From positions 1 to 64,000 of the forward strand of contig JANQKS010000064.1 of NCBI GenBank assembly GCA_028281005.1: a stretch of 64,000 nucleotides of DNA, in the 5' to 3' direction. The notes beneath the pieces were generated by a model that was not told the DNA's origin, searched no databases, and saw nothing but the letters and a program-made list of their open reading frames with translations. Each line of letters starts with the position of its first letter. The stretch's first letter is position 1. The stretch is from Pseudomonadales bacterium. Its GTDB lineage: Bacteria; Pseudomonadota; Gammaproteobacteria; Pseudomonadales; Azotimanducaceae. The position numbers and the translations under genes were made by a program. Of the stretch, positions 25,881 to 34,837 are shown one piece after another.

Positions 25881-27392
25881 TTAGCGGCCCATCAGGCGTT
25901 TGTAGAGCGTCACCGCGCTGGGCCCCAGCGCCACGGCTGCTGCCACGGTCAAAATGCCCATGGTCAACGGCCGCTGCCACAAAAACGACCAACTGCCGTC
26001 GTAGATCAGCAACGCCCGACTTAAATTTTCTTCAATCATACCCCCGAGGATAAAGCCGAGGATGAGTGGTGCCATGGGAAAGTCTAACAGTCTGAATAAG
26101 ACTGCAACCGCGGCAAACAGCACCATCAGCTGAATATCAAACGGGTTAAAGCTGACCAGATAGACACCGGTGACGGAGAAAAACAGGATTAACGGCAACA
26201 GATAGCGGGAAGGCACTGCCAACACCTTGGCTATGTAAGGGATCAACGGCAGATTCAGCACCAACAGCACCACATTCCCCAACCACATAGACACAATCAC
26301 CGCCCAGAAGATCTCAGGCGCGTCGATGTAGAGCAGCGGACCCGGTTGTACCCCATACGCAATGAGTGCGCCGAGCAGAATGGCGGTGGTGCCGGAGCCC
26401 GGTATACCCAAGGTTAACAGCGGCACAAAGGAACCCGTCGCGGCGGCATTGTTGGCAGCCTCCGGTGCCGCTAAGCCGCGTATCGAACCTTTGCCAAAAC
26501 TATCGCGTTGCGTTTTTGGCGCGATGCGCTGCTCGCTGCCATAAGCCAAGAAGCTGGCGATGGTAGCACCGGCGCCGGGCAACAAGCCGATAAAAAACCC
26601 CAGTAAACTTGAGCGGCCCACCACAGGGGTCATTTGCCGGGCTTCTTGTGCGGAAATGGCGATAGAACCGAGCCGTTGCATCGCCTGCTGTTCCTGCTGG
26701 CGTAAGCTGTCATCTGCGGGGCGCAAAATTGCCAGCAGCGCCTCCGCCAGGGCGAAGGTAGCCATGACCAACAGCAAAAAAGAGATGCCGTCGATCAGGT
26801 CCACCTGGCCGAGCGTGAATCTGGGGATACCCTGCCCTGGATCGGTGCCGACGGTGGCCAACATGAGGCCAAGCACTGTCATTAACAGCGCTTTCAACAT
26901 CGCTCCACTGCCGGCAAATGCGGCCACCGATACCAAACCCAGCACCATCAGCGCAAAGTAATCACTGGATTGAAACGACAGCGATAGGGTGGCGAGCAGA
27001 GGTGCGGCGAGCAACAAACATCCAGCGCTGATCAGACCGCCGGTAAACGAAGCCAGGGCAGCAATGGCCAGCGCTTTACCCGCTTGGCCGCTGCGCGCCA
27101 GTGGGAAACCATCAAACGACGTGGCCACCGTGGAAGCCACGCCGGGTGCGTTGATGAGAATAGACGAAGTCGAGCCGCCAAAAATGGCGCCGTAGTACAC
27201 GGCGGCCATCATGATAATTCCCACCGCAGGTTCCAAGGTAGAGGCAATGGGGATCATCAAGGCGATGGCCGTCATCGGCCCCAGACCCGGCAGCATACCG
27301 ATGAAGGTGCCTGCTAAGCAGCCTGCACACAAAAACAGCAAAGCTTGTAATGACACTGCCGTACCTAGACCGGCGAGAATCCCCTCCCACAT
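25881..27392 (-). CDS. tctA: tripartite tricarboxylate transporter, large permease TctA
   Basis: A 503-residue large membrane subunit with about 11-12 hydrophobic segments and the duplicated TctA signatures GSTSSILINAPGVAS (about 53-67) and LGIPGSGTTAILLGALIAYG (about 325-344). With TctB and the periplasmic binder TctC it imports citrate-like acids using an ion gradient. One base separates it from tctB. Confidence 0.93.
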   Translation of the reverse strand: MWEGILAGLGTAVSLQALLFLCAGCLAGTFIGMLPGLGPMTAIALMIPIASTLEPAVGIIMMAAVYYGAIFGGSTSSILINAPGVASTVATSFDGFPLARSGQAGKALAIAALASFTGGLISAGCLLLAAPLLATLSLSFQSSDYFALMVLGLVSVAAFAGSGAMLKALLMTVLGLMLATVGTDPGQGIPRFTLGQVDLIDGISFLLLVMATFALAEALLAILRPADDSLRQQEQQAMQRLGSIAISAQEARQMTPVVGRSSLLGFFIGLLPGAGATIASFLAYGSEQRIAPKTQRDSFGKGSIRGLAAPEAANNAAATGSFVPLLTLGIPGSGTTAILLGALIAYGVQPGPLLYIDAPEIFWAVIVSMWLGNVVLLVLNLPLIPYIAKVLAVPSRYLLPLILFFSVTGVYLVSFNPFDIQLMVLFAAVAVLFRLLDFPMAPLILGFILGGMIEENLSRALLIYDGSWSFLWQRPLTMGILTVAAAVALGPSAVTLYKRLMGR

Positions 27393-27393
27393 C

Positions 27394-27852
27394 TCAGCGT
27401 GATCCGAATACAGGCAGAGGTGCGAGATGCACGCCAAGCCCAAGATTCAGCAATGCCCAAAAAACAAGCGTGACCACCAGCGCAACCACAGTCAGCGCCC
27501 ACAAGCGGCGTTCACCCAACAGCCAGAAGCCAGCGGCTAAGAAGAGTACTGAACTCAGCACAAAACCCAAGGGTCGCAGCACCAGCCCATATACAGACAT
27601 CAGCAGCAAAAACAGACCCAGGCGCCACCACCGCAGGCCATGAACGGCTGGTCCGTTTTGGTGGGTAGGCTTTAACACCAACCAAAAGGCGCCCAGCAGC
27701 CCTAATACGGTGAAGGTATACGGCAACGTACGTGCGGTCAGCGCTGCGCTCTGTTGGATCGGCAGCAGTTCGATGTGCTGCGCTTGCAGGCCGTAGAACG
27801 CAAACAAGCACAGCAGCACCAATCCGCCGATGCGGTCGTTGCTCCAGCTCAC
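27394..27852 (-). CDS. tctB: tripartite tricarboxylate transporter, small permease TctB
   Basis: A 152-residue membrane protein with four hydrophobic segments and the usual TctB length. It begins MSWSNDRIGGLVLL and carries the RPLGFVLSSVLFL motif around 95. GTG start overlapping the tctC stop by 4 bp (GTGA). Subunit of the TctABC importer. Confidence 0.88.
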   Translation of the reverse strand: MSWSNDRIGGLVLLCLFAFYGLQAQHIELLPIQQSAALTARTLPYTFTVLGLLGAFWLVLKPTHQNGPAVHGLRWWRLGLFLLLMSVYGLVLRPLGFVLSSVLFLAAGFWLLGERRLWALTVVALVVTLVFWALLNLGLGVHLAPLPVFGSR

Positions 27853-28871
27853 AACAGATCCAACGCCTGCATAAGGGTGCCGATACTGGCCTCCTGTTCC
27901 TCCAGCATGGCCACAAATTGCTCACCCGGATGGTATATATCCACCCAGCCGTTGCGTTCACGCACCTCGTGCCATGCTGGCTGGTGGTACATCGCCGCCA
28001 GCACCGCCCGATAAGCTTGCGCGCGCTCCGCTGTTAAGCCGGGGCTGGCAAAAAAACCGCGCCAATTGACAAACACTGCGCCGCGCGCGCCGGCTTCGTC
28101 ACAGGTAGGGGTGTTGGGTTCGTGTGCCAGGCGTTCGGCGGCGGCGATACACAGGATTCGCACCCAACCTTGGCGGGCCAGATCAATCACTTCCCCATAC
28201 CCGGAAGACAGCGCTTGGACTTCACCGGAGAGTAAACCGGCCATGGCTTTGCCGCCGGCATCGTACGGAATGTATTTGGTGCTGCGCGGGTCGCTACCCG
28301 CAGCTTTGACAACCATAGCGGCAACGATGTGATCCGTGCCGCCGGGCACCGAACCGCCGGCAAATGCGACTTTGCGTGGCTTGGCTTGTTGAGCGGAGAG
28401 CAGTTGCGCAAGCGTGCCAAAAGGGGACTGAGCGCGTACAGTTATCACCGAATAGTCGCCTATCACGCTGGCGATTGGGGTCAGATCCCGAAAGGATTGC
28501 GGGAACACCCGTTGCAGCGCGCGCACCACAATGGGGGTGGAATTCACCAACAGTAGATTTGGCTCGTTGACCTCGATGGTATGAGCGATGCCGCGGGCTC
28601 CGCCGCCGCCGGACATGTTTTCAAACGTGGCGCGACGCACCAACCCCGATTGCGTAAGGGCTTGGCCAACCCCGCGTGCGGTCCGATCCCAACCGCCGCC
28701 GGCGCCGCCAGGAATCAAAAAGTGGATGTGTTCCAGCGGCTTCGTGCTGGATAAAGTTGGCGTGGCGTTTGTTGCAGCGGGTGCTGGAGTGGTGTTAGCT
28801 GCCGCAGCAGAATCCGCGATGGCGTGAAACCCCGCTAACACCAGCCACAATGCAACAAGCCAACGTTTCAC
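27849..28871 (-). CDS. tctC: tripartite tricarboxylate transporter, solute-binding TctC (Bug family)
   Basis: A 340-residue periplasmic binding protein. Signal peptide of about 19 residues, a low-complexity Ala/Thr/Pro linker (about 21-45), then the Bug fold: HFLIPGGAGGGWDRTARGVG (about 50-69), the glycine-rich ligand loop GGGGARG and AGGSVPGGTDH. Delivers carboxylic acids to TctAB. ATG overlaps the tcuB stop by 4 bp. Confidence 0.9.
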   Translation of the reverse strand: MKRWLVALWLVLAGFHAIADSAAAANTTPAPAATNATPTLSSTKPLEHIHFLIPGGAGGGWDRTARGVGQALTQSGLVRRATFENMSGGGGARGIAHTIEVNEPNLLLVNSTPIVVRALQRVFPQSFRDLTPIASVIGDYSVITVRAQSPFGTLAQLLSAQQAKPRKVAFAGGSVPGGTDHIVAAMVVKAAGSDPRSTKYIPYDAGGKAMAGLLSGEVQALSSGYGEVIDLARQGWVRILCIAAAERLAHEPNTPTCDEAGARGAVFVNWRGFFASPGLTAERAQAYRAVLAAMYHQPAWHEVRERNGWVDIYHPGEQFVAMLEEQEASIGTLMQALDLL

Positions 28872-29986
28872 GGCTGTTGTAACAGACCGGGCCCATACCG
28901 CAGCAGCGCAAGCGTGCGGTAGAGGCCGTGCACAAACTTACTGAACGGCAACGTCACAAAAAAACCGTACACCAGACCCAGATGTATGATCAGTAACCAT
29001 GGCATGGCGCTGCTTTCGCGCAAGGCCAACAACAGCAATCCGCTTACGCTCACCAGCATCAGTTGCACCAGCAGCGCATTGTCCAAGTTGGATGCATCCT
29101 GAGGTAACGCCTGGGGATGAGCGCGGCGCTTCAGCCACAACAAGCCGCCGGTGCCGATGACTAAACCCACACCGCCGCTGGTGCCGAATAGCACGGGTAA
29201 ACTGAAATAGGGAAAAGGGGACAACCGCCCCAACCACAGCTCGTAAACCGCGGCGGTAGCGGTGGCCAAGAAACACAACCCAAACCCCCACATGGTGAAT
29301 TGATGAAAGTGGCGGCGCAGATTGGAATTGTGCGTGTCTTCGTTGTGGCAGCCATCGCCGTGGCCGCCGCCCAGATATTGTAGGGTGGCCACCGCGGTTA
29401 TGGTGGCCCGCCAGTGAGCGGGACTCAGCAAATGGCGGCGCGTAAGCCCGCAGTGGTGGGCAAAGCGAATGCTGCTGACCAGCACCGAAGCCATGCCGAA
29501 CAGAACAATAACGCCCGCGATACCCGCCATCCAACTGTGCGGTAGCACCGCATAAAACGCACCGGGTCCGGTATGGCTAGATGCCAGGGTGCCGGGTGCT
29601 GTCCATAGGTTCATCGCCAAAGACAGCAACACCACAGTTAAAGTCACAACAATGGCGGCGAAACGGCCGTTGTGGCGAAACAGCGGCGCCGCTGCCGCCG
29701 GCCATACAAATTCGGCAAACGTCTGCGCACGGATAGCGGAAAAAACCGGTGGCAGGTTTACATCAAACTGATGCGGCGGTTTGTATTGGCAGGCGTGATA
29801 ACACGCTGTGCACTGGTGGCACAGGTTGGCCAGGTAGTAGACCGTGGATGCATCAAACGAGCGGTGTTCGGTCATTGCCGGGAATACGGGGCAATACCCC
29901 TCGCAATAGCGGCAGGCGTTGCAAATGGTGAGCAGGCGCTCGGCTTCTTCGGTGGCCCGGGTGCTGGCAATTAGCTCGGCAGACAC
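28868..29986 (-). CDS. tcuB: TcuB/CitB-type iron-sulfur membrane electron carrier
   Basis: A 372-residue protein. The N-terminal region has two cysteine-rich ferredoxin motifs, ICNACRYCEGYCPVFPA (about 21-37) and CHQCTACYHACQYKPP (about 54-69). A membrane domain follows with about six hydrophobic segments and histidines suited to haem. TcuB moves electrons from TcuA to the quinone pool during tricarballylate oxidation. The GTG at 29986 places the first FeS motif at the normal distance and overlaps tcuA by 16 bp. An upstream extension is rejected as non-homologous. Confidence 0.85.
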   Translation of the reverse strand: MSAELIASTRATEEAERLLTICNACRYCEGYCPVFPAMTEHRSFDASTVYYLANLCHQCTACYHACQYKPPHQFDVNLPPVFSAIRAQTFAEFVWPAAAAPLFRHNGRFAAIVVTLTVVLLSLAMNLWTAPGTLASSHTGPGAFYAVLPHSWMAGIAGVIVLFGMASVLVSSIRFAHHCGLTRRHLLSPAHWRATITAVATLQYLGGGHGDGCHNEDTHNSNLRRHFHQFTMWGFGLCFLATATAAVYELWLGRLSPFPYFSLPVLFGTSGGVGLVIGTGGLLWLKRRAHPQALPQDASNLDNALLVQLMLVSVSGLLLLALRESSAMPWLLIIHLGLVYGFFVTLPFSKFVHGLYRTLALLRYGPGLLQQP

Positions 29987-31362
29987 GCGGCTTGCGCTCC
30001 GGCAATGCGGCCAAAAACGCCGCCGATGGTCATGCCGGTCCCGGCGCAGTAACCTTGCCCCAATATATTGCCGGCCATGATTTCCCCCGCGGCAAACAAA
30101 TTGGTACACGCATTTCCATCACTCAGCTGAACTCGTGCGGTGCTATCCACCATCAGCCCTAAGTAGGTGAAGGTGATGCCGGGCCGCAGCGGATAAGCGT
30201 AAAACGGCGGCGTGTCGATGGGTAGGGCCCAGTGGGTTTTGTTGGGTGTTAACCCCACGGTACGGCAATCATCCAGTTGTTGTGGATGGTATTCGCCGGG
30301 TTGCACCGCTTGGTTAAACTGCTGCACGGTTGTATTGAGAGTCTCAATCGGCAACTCAAGTTGCTCTGCTAAGGCGGGGATACTCTCTGCGGTGATGGCG
30401 GGGAAAACCGAGGGCATAAAATGTTCGGTGACCTTGCTGTCGATGATGGCATAACCAATCTGCTCCGGCTGCGCCGCCACTAGGCGGCCCCAGATGGCGT
30501 AACGTTTGGGCCAAAAGTCTTCACCTTCGTCGTAGAAACGCTCACCCTGTCGATTCACCACAATACTGTACGGCACACAATCCAGGCGGCTGACAATGCC
30601 GCCGTCGTATTTCGGTGCGCGCGCGTCGATGGCCACAGCATGACATTGGGTGGGATCACCGGTGGTGGCAGCACCCTGCTGCATTAATGCGCGCAACACA
30701 TCACCTTCGTTATAGGGTGTGCCGCGGATGAGAAAGTTGTCCGCTGCCTCACCCCAGGCTTCGCGCATCCACGCGGCGTTGGCTTGGAAACCACCACTGC
30801 ACATGACAAAGGCGTTGGCGGCCAGCGTAAAATCTGCGCCTTCGAATTGGCCACTGACATGGGTACAGCGGTGGCCTTCCATGGATACGCTGGTGACGCG
30901 GCATTCGTAGACAATTTGCACACCGGCTTGCTCGGCAGCTTGATAAAGCGTATTACTCAGCGCACAACCTCCGCCTAGGAAAAACGCGTTGCTGTGGCTT
31001 AAGTTGAGGGTGCCGCGCAGACTGGGTTGAAAATGCACGCCATGGTTTTCTAACCAATCCAGCAACGGCTTGCTTTCGCGAATGACAAGCCGCGCCAGGG
31101 GTTCGTTGGTATTGCCCGCTGTTACTCTGTGTAAATCAGCCCAGAATTCTGCTTCGCTGTAACTGCCGGTCAGGCCGGCCACAGGACCATCGTGCATGAC
31201 GCGCAGATTGCGTGTGTGGCGTGTATTACCGCCGCGCATGACCGCGGGTGCGCGTTCAAGCAAATAGACCTGCCGACCTTGCTCTGCAGCAGTAATCGCG
31301 GCACACAAACCGGCGTGACCGCCGCCCGCCACCACAACATCAGCCAGTTCAGGAAGTGGCAT
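29971..31362 (-). CDS. tcuA: FAD-dependent tricarballylate dehydrogenase TcuA-like
   Basis: A 463-residue flavoprotein of the succinate-dehydrogenase/fumarate-reductase flavoprotein family. The N-terminal dinucleotide fold is VVVAGGGHAGLCAAITAAEQG (about 9-29), followed by the active-site-type GGNTRHTRNL and the C-terminal FAD loop AAGEIMAGNILGQGYCAGTGMTIGGVFG. TcuA oxidises tricarballylate to cis-aconitate. Adjacency to tcuB and a tricarboxylate importer supports this or a close analogue. ATG start, 17 bp after the upstream membrane-protein gene. Confidence 0.85.
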   Translation of the reverse strand: MPLPELADVVVAGGGHAGLCAAITAAEQGRQVYLLERAPAVMRGGNTRHTRNLRVMHDGPVAGLTGSYSEAEFWADLHRVTAGNTNEPLARLVIRESKPLLDWLENHGVHFQPSLRGTLNLSHSNAFFLGGGCALSNTLYQAAEQAGVQIVYECRVTSVSMEGHRCTHVSGQFEGADFTLAANAFVMCSGGFQANAAWMREAWGEAADNFLIRGTPYNEGDVLRALMQQGAATTGDPTQCHAVAIDARAPKYDGGIVSRLDCVPYSIVVNRQGERFYDEGEDFWPKRYAIWGRLVAAQPEQIGYAIIDSKVTEHFMPSVFPAITAESIPALAEQLELPIETLNTTVQQFNQAVQPGEYHPQQLDDCRTVGLTPNKTHWALPIDTPPFYAYPLRPGITFTYLGLMVDSTARVQLSDGNACTNLFAAGEIMAGNILGQGYCAGTGMTIGGVFGRIAGAQAACLPS

Positions 31363-31379
31363 GTGTATCTAAGCGCTAC

Positions 31380-32384
31380 CTATGCGAACAATTCGCGTTG
31401 GGCGCGCCGTAGGAACACCAAGCCGATCACAGCGTTGAAGAGGATAAAGAAGTTGTGTTGCACCAAACCGAAGGCTGACATTTCCGCGGGATAATCGGGA
31501 AACAAAATTACCCACATGGAAACTGCGACGGCGCGGAAAGGCCCTGGGATGGATGCACCGAAAAAGATTACCGGCAAGATACCAAGCATTTGCAGGTAAG
31601 ACAGCTCAACGCCAAACAACGACAGCGCTTCCGAGTAGATGACCACTGCGGCCAACAACGCCGGTGAACGCAGCAACAGTATGACGACGTATTGGCCAAT
31701 CTTAGCTTCGCTGAACGCGTGCAAAATGTGTGCGTCGCGCAGCTTGTTGTTCGGCAGGATGGCGCCGCGGAAGTACAGATAGGCAACCGCAAACACCGCG
31801 ACGATAATCATGCCGACCCAGGGTAAACCGCGGAACACTTCCGGCAGATTGTCCCATTGTAGGGCGAGGCCTATGTTGGCCCAAGCACACAGGTACAACA
31901 GTTCACATACCATGATGAACAGCATCGAAGAGCCCAGCTTCCAACCGGGTACCCCTTCGCGGCGGTTGAGGTACAGCGCCATGGCGCCTTTACCGACTTG
32001 TTCATTGAGGATAGACAGGATGTAAGTACTGGCCCGCACCGGCAGGATGTCGGTATAGGAGACTTTGGCGTTAAACCAATTAATCACCCGCCACACGATG
32101 AGGGAATCGATGGCAAAGAAGAACAACGAGTAGGGCACCATCAGCGCCAACCAGGCCAGCCAATTGACGCTGGCGAAGACGCTGGCCAGATAAGCCACCA
32201 CACTCATGTCTTGAGCGGCTGCCGGTCCGGCGATACGCGAGTATAGAAAAGCGAAACAGCCGATGGTGATCGCCCAAGGGATTGTCTTCTTTAAAAAACC
32301 ACCCTTTTTAGGTGGGGTGGTTTCTGCTTCGCCCTGGGCGTCTTCTGCGCCCGCAGGGCGCTCGCTCTCCTGTACGTCGCTCAC
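31380..32384 (-). CDS. polytopic membrane protein, UPF0104/LPG-synthase-like fold possible
   Basis: A 334-residue inner-membrane protein with a charged, acidic cytosolic N-terminus (about 30 residues) and about seven to eight hydrophobic segments. The pattern of helices and the ILNEQVGKGAMALYLNRR and SIPGPFRAVAVS segments recall lysylphosphatidylglycerol-synthase-type membrane domains, but I do not recognise it firmly. GTG start behind GAGGAAG. Located directly before tcuA, so it may serve the same organic-acid pathway or only share the transcript. Confidence 0.65.
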   Translation of the reverse strand: MSDVQESERPAGAEDAQGEAETTPPKKGGFLKKTIPWAITIGCFAFLYSRIAGPAAAQDMSVVAYLASVFASVNWLAWLALMVPYSLFFFAIDSLIVWRVINWFNAKVSYTDILPVRASTYILSILNEQVGKGAMALYLNRREGVPGWKLGSSMLFIMVCELLYLCAWANIGLALQWDNLPEVFRGLPWVGMIIVAVFAVAYLYFRGAILPNNKLRDAHILHAFSEAKIGQYVVILLLRSPALLAAVVIYSEALSLFGVELSYLQMLGILPVIFFGASIPGPFRAVAVSMWVILFPDYPAEMSAFGLVQHNFFILFNAVIGLVFLRRAQRELFA

Positions 32385-32446
32385 GGCTAGTTACTTCCTC
32401 GGCTGGATGGTGGGTAGATTTTTAGTTCGATGGTACCACTGTGGGT

Positions 32447-33298
32447 TCAGGCTTGTAATTGCTCTAACAACCGCCAGTCCGGCTGCCCACCCATACCCGC
32501 ACCGATGGGTAAAATCACCACACGCGTGGCGCCATGATTAAACTGTTGTTGGATACGGTCGCGAATGCTGTCCAAGCTACCCCAAGCGATGATGTCGTCG
32601 ACCAGCTTGTCACTACCGCCATCGGCGAAATCTGTATCGTCATAACCGAGCCCGCGCCAAGCGCGGTGGTAATAATCAAGCCCAACATAGTAGGCAATGG
32701 ATTTGCGCGCGGTAGCCCGTGCTGAGGTTGGGTTTTCATCCAGCAAACAGAACATCATGGTGTTGAGTTCTGCCTGGTCGCCGAGCGCGCTCCGCGCGAT
32801 GCGGACGTGTTCCGCCGGCATCAGGTAAGTGTTGGCCCCGTCCGCCTTGGCCGCCACCGCGGCCAACATTTTGGGGCCGTGTGCCGCCACGTGTACGGGC
32901 ACATGAACCTGGGGACCAGTCAGCTTAACTTCAGCCATGGCGTCCAGGTATTCATTGAGTTTGGTGATGGGGTTTTGCCAACTGTGTCCGCGGCGTTGGT
33001 TGAGCCCGGCGTTGGACACCCCGAGGCCCAATATAAAGCGGCCGTCGGATAGCTCCGCCAAGGTGCTGGCGGCGCTCACCGTTGCCGCCGCATCTCGCGC
33101 GTAGATGTTGGCAATACCGCTGGCCAACATGATGTTTTGCGTTTCCGCCAACAAGTAACCGGCGGCGGCAAACGGGTCGCGGGTAAACAGCTCCGGCAGC
33201 CACAGGGATTCGTACCCCAAGCTGTCCACCCGCTTGGCGTAGTGCACAAATTCGTCGTTGTCGAGACGGTCGGTATTAAACAGGACACCTAGGTTCAT
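32447..33298 (-). CDS. LLM-class (luciferase-like) flavin/F420-dependent oxidoreductase
   Basis: A 283-residue TIM-barrel protein of the bacterial-luciferase-like family (YESLWLPELFTRDPF, LASGIANIYARDAAA, ELSDGRFILGLGVSN, VHVAAHGPKMLA). Members use FMN or F420. Close subfamilies are often annotated F420-dependent, but cofactor choice cannot be read here. ATG start behind GGAG. 62 bp before the membrane protein gene and 23 bp after the GST gene, in the same orientation. Confidence 0.85.
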   Translation of the reverse strand: MNLGVLFNTDRLDNDEFVHYAKRVDSLGYESLWLPELFTRDPFAAAGYLLAETQNIMLASGIANIYARDAAATVSAASTLAELSDGRFILGLGVSNAGLNQRRGHSWQNPITKLNEYLDAMAEVKLTGPQVHVPVHVAAHGPKMLAAVAAKADGANTYLMPAEHVRIARSALGDQAELNTMMFCLLDENPTSARATARKSIAYYVGLDYYHRAWRGLGYDDTDFADGGSDKLVDDIIAWGSLDSIRDRIQQQFNHGATRVVILPIGAGMGGQPDWRLLEQLQA

Positions 33299-33321
33299 TG
33301 CTTACTCCTGCTTAACTCTTT

Positions 33322-33933
33322 TTACCCCTGCCATTGGGTGGTGGCGAAGGCGGGCAGTGCATTGGCGCGGCGGGCCAGCGCCGGTAAGTGGGAGAGTGCC
33401 ACCTCTTCAACGGTCTGAGGCGCCACAATCATGCCGAAGTCGTAAGCGATCACGGCATTGACGTCTGCCAGGTTGGGCGCATCCCCGCCAAAATAGGTCA
33501 GCCCTTCGGCTTGGGCTTCCAACTCTGCAAAAGCACCGGCTGCTTGGCCCAGCACTTTTTCCCGATAGGGTGCGTGAATCAATTCCTTGGGCCGTTGGCT
33601 GCGTTCGTAAGCGGCCGCCAACAGTTTTTCCATGGCGCCGACAGCAATCGCACTGATGCGCATCACCTCGCGTCGCTCCGCCCCGCCGGCGGGGCATAAT
33701 TGGTACGCCGCATCGTGTTCGCTCAGCACAAAATCGACAATTGCGTGGCTGTCGATGATGACCTCTTGGTCGTCCAACTGTAGCGCGGGCACACGCAGCA
33801 CCGGGTTGTATTTCGAGAGCTCTTCCACGTCATCGGTGGTGACCACTTTCTGTTCAAAAGGCACGCCGGCCAGATTCAGCAGCGTGGCGCTGCGGCGTAC
33901 AAACGGTGACAGGGTTCTGCCGATGAGTATCAT
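33322..33933 (-). CDS. glutathione S-transferase
   Basis: A 203-residue GST. MILIGRTLSPFVRRSATLL is the glutathione-binding start, VLRVPALQLDDQEVIIDSHAI contains the cis-Pro and ESxAI-like (DSHAI) motif, and a helical C-terminal domain follows. The ATG at 33933 fits the family and has GGGGAGCG upstream, so a 15-residue extension is dropped. First gene of the minus-strand run that leads through the LLM gene to tcuAB-tctCBA. Confidence 0.86.
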   Translation of the reverse strand: MILIGRTLSPFVRRSATLLNLAGVPFEQKVVTTDDVEELSKYNPVLRVPALQLDDQEVIIDSHAIVDFVLSEHDAAYQLCPAGGAERREVMRISAIAVGAMEKLLAAAYERSQRPKELIHAPYREKVLGQAAGAFAELEAQAEGLTYFGGDAPNLADVNAVIAYDFGMIVAPQTVEEVALSHLPALARRANALPAFATTQWQG

Positions 33934-34032
33934 AGTGCGTTCGCTCCCCAAACATGCAGCGGGCAGCATACCAAGCAAAGCGCGTTAAAAGGAGCGTTCG
34001 CCATCGACCACCACCTTGCCGCCGCAGAGACA

Positions 34033-34575
34033 TTGCGTGTTGGCCTGATTGCCGATACCCATATGCCGGGCACCATAGCCAACCTGTGGCCGCAGGTTTA
34101 TGAAGGTTTTTCCGGCGTGGATTGCATTCTGCATGCAGGTGATTTGCACGTGGCCGATGTGATCGATGAATTAGAAACCATCGCGCCTACGTTTGTCTGT
34201 GTGGGTAACGGCGATTTGGATGTACAACACCACCGCCTCCAACACATCTGGTCCGGTCAATTGGCGGGGACTGCGGTAGGCCTGATCCATAAATTTCCTA
34301 CGCCGCGTCGGGCAGACGCACAACGTTTACAAAAGAAGATCGACCAGTATTTTGGCGACGATGATCCTCAGGTGGTGATTTACGGTCATACCCATCTCGC
34401 AGAGTTGCATCAAGTTGAAGGCAAAACGTATATCAATCCCGGCTCTCCCACCTTGCCCAACAATCAATCCACACGTCACGGCACGGTGGGGTTTATGGAA
34501 GTCTCGGCGGGCAGCGTGCGGGTGGAACTGCATCAGATCACCGAACACGGCCTGAGCTTATTGGCGGTGTGTTGA
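34033..34575 (+). CDS. YfcE/MJ0936-type metallophosphoesterase
   Basis: A 180-residue calcineurin-like phosphodiesterase with metal motifs DTHMPG (8-13), HAGDLHVAD (about 36-44), GNGDLD (about 58-63) and YGHTHLAEL (about 116-124), plus INPGSPTLP. Hydrolyses phosphodiesters, with unknown physiological substrate. The start is taken as TTG at 34033 because the family begins at this MRVGLIADTH-like strand. AAAGGAG lies too far upstream (about 36 bases) for it, so an earlier non-standard start is possible. Divergent from the GST gene. Confidence 0.87.
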   Translation: MRVGLIADTHMPGTIANLWPQVYEGFSGVDCILHAGDLHVADVIDELETIAPTFVCVGNGDLDVQHHRLQHIWSGQLAGTAVGLIHKFPTPRRADAQRLQKKIDQYFGDDDPQVVIYGHTHLAELHQVEGKTYINPGSPTLPNNQSTRHGTVGFMEVSAGSVRVELHQITEHGLSLLAVC

Positions 34576-34578
34576 TCG

Positions 34579-34607
34579 TTGGACTCGGCAGGCCGAACAG
34601 GTAGAGT
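34579..34607 (+). promoter_or_regulatory. sigma-70 promoter of tRNA-Arg with GC-rich discriminator
   Basis: TTGGAC (34579-34584), a 17-base spacer and TAGAGT (34602-34607) are followed directly by GCGCG. That layout is typical of stable-RNA promoters subject to stringent control. Predicted start of transcription near 34614, about 29 bases before the tRNA. Confidence 0.6.
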
Positions 34608-34642
34608 GCGCGTTATTGGCAGCCTACGTCTGTCAGTTCTCC

Positions 34643-34719
34643 GCACCCGTAGCTCAGATGGATAGAGTGTCGGCCTCCGAAGCCGAAGGTCCCGCGTTCG
34701 AATCGCGGCGGGTGCGCCA
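34643..34719 (+). tRNA. tRNA-Arg (anticodon CCG)
   Basis: A 77-base cloverleaf with acceptor GCACCCG/CGGGTGC, anticodon stem TCGGC/GCCGA enclosing the loop CTCCGAA (anticodon CCG, reads CGG), T-stem CCGCG/CGCGG with the loop TTCGAAT, and an encoded CCA end. No U-run terminator is seen just downstream. CCG-Arg tRNAs are frequent integration sites, but no duplicated 3' end is visible in the window. Confidence 0.95.
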
Positions 34720-34837
34720 AATTTGTGCGGTCTGTACCGGTCAGATGGTTTACAGATCATACCGGACACATCATTGACTGCAGGGTACAGCGGGCATAGC
34801 GTCGAAGCGGTGGATTCACTATCCGTTCGGGCCACCT

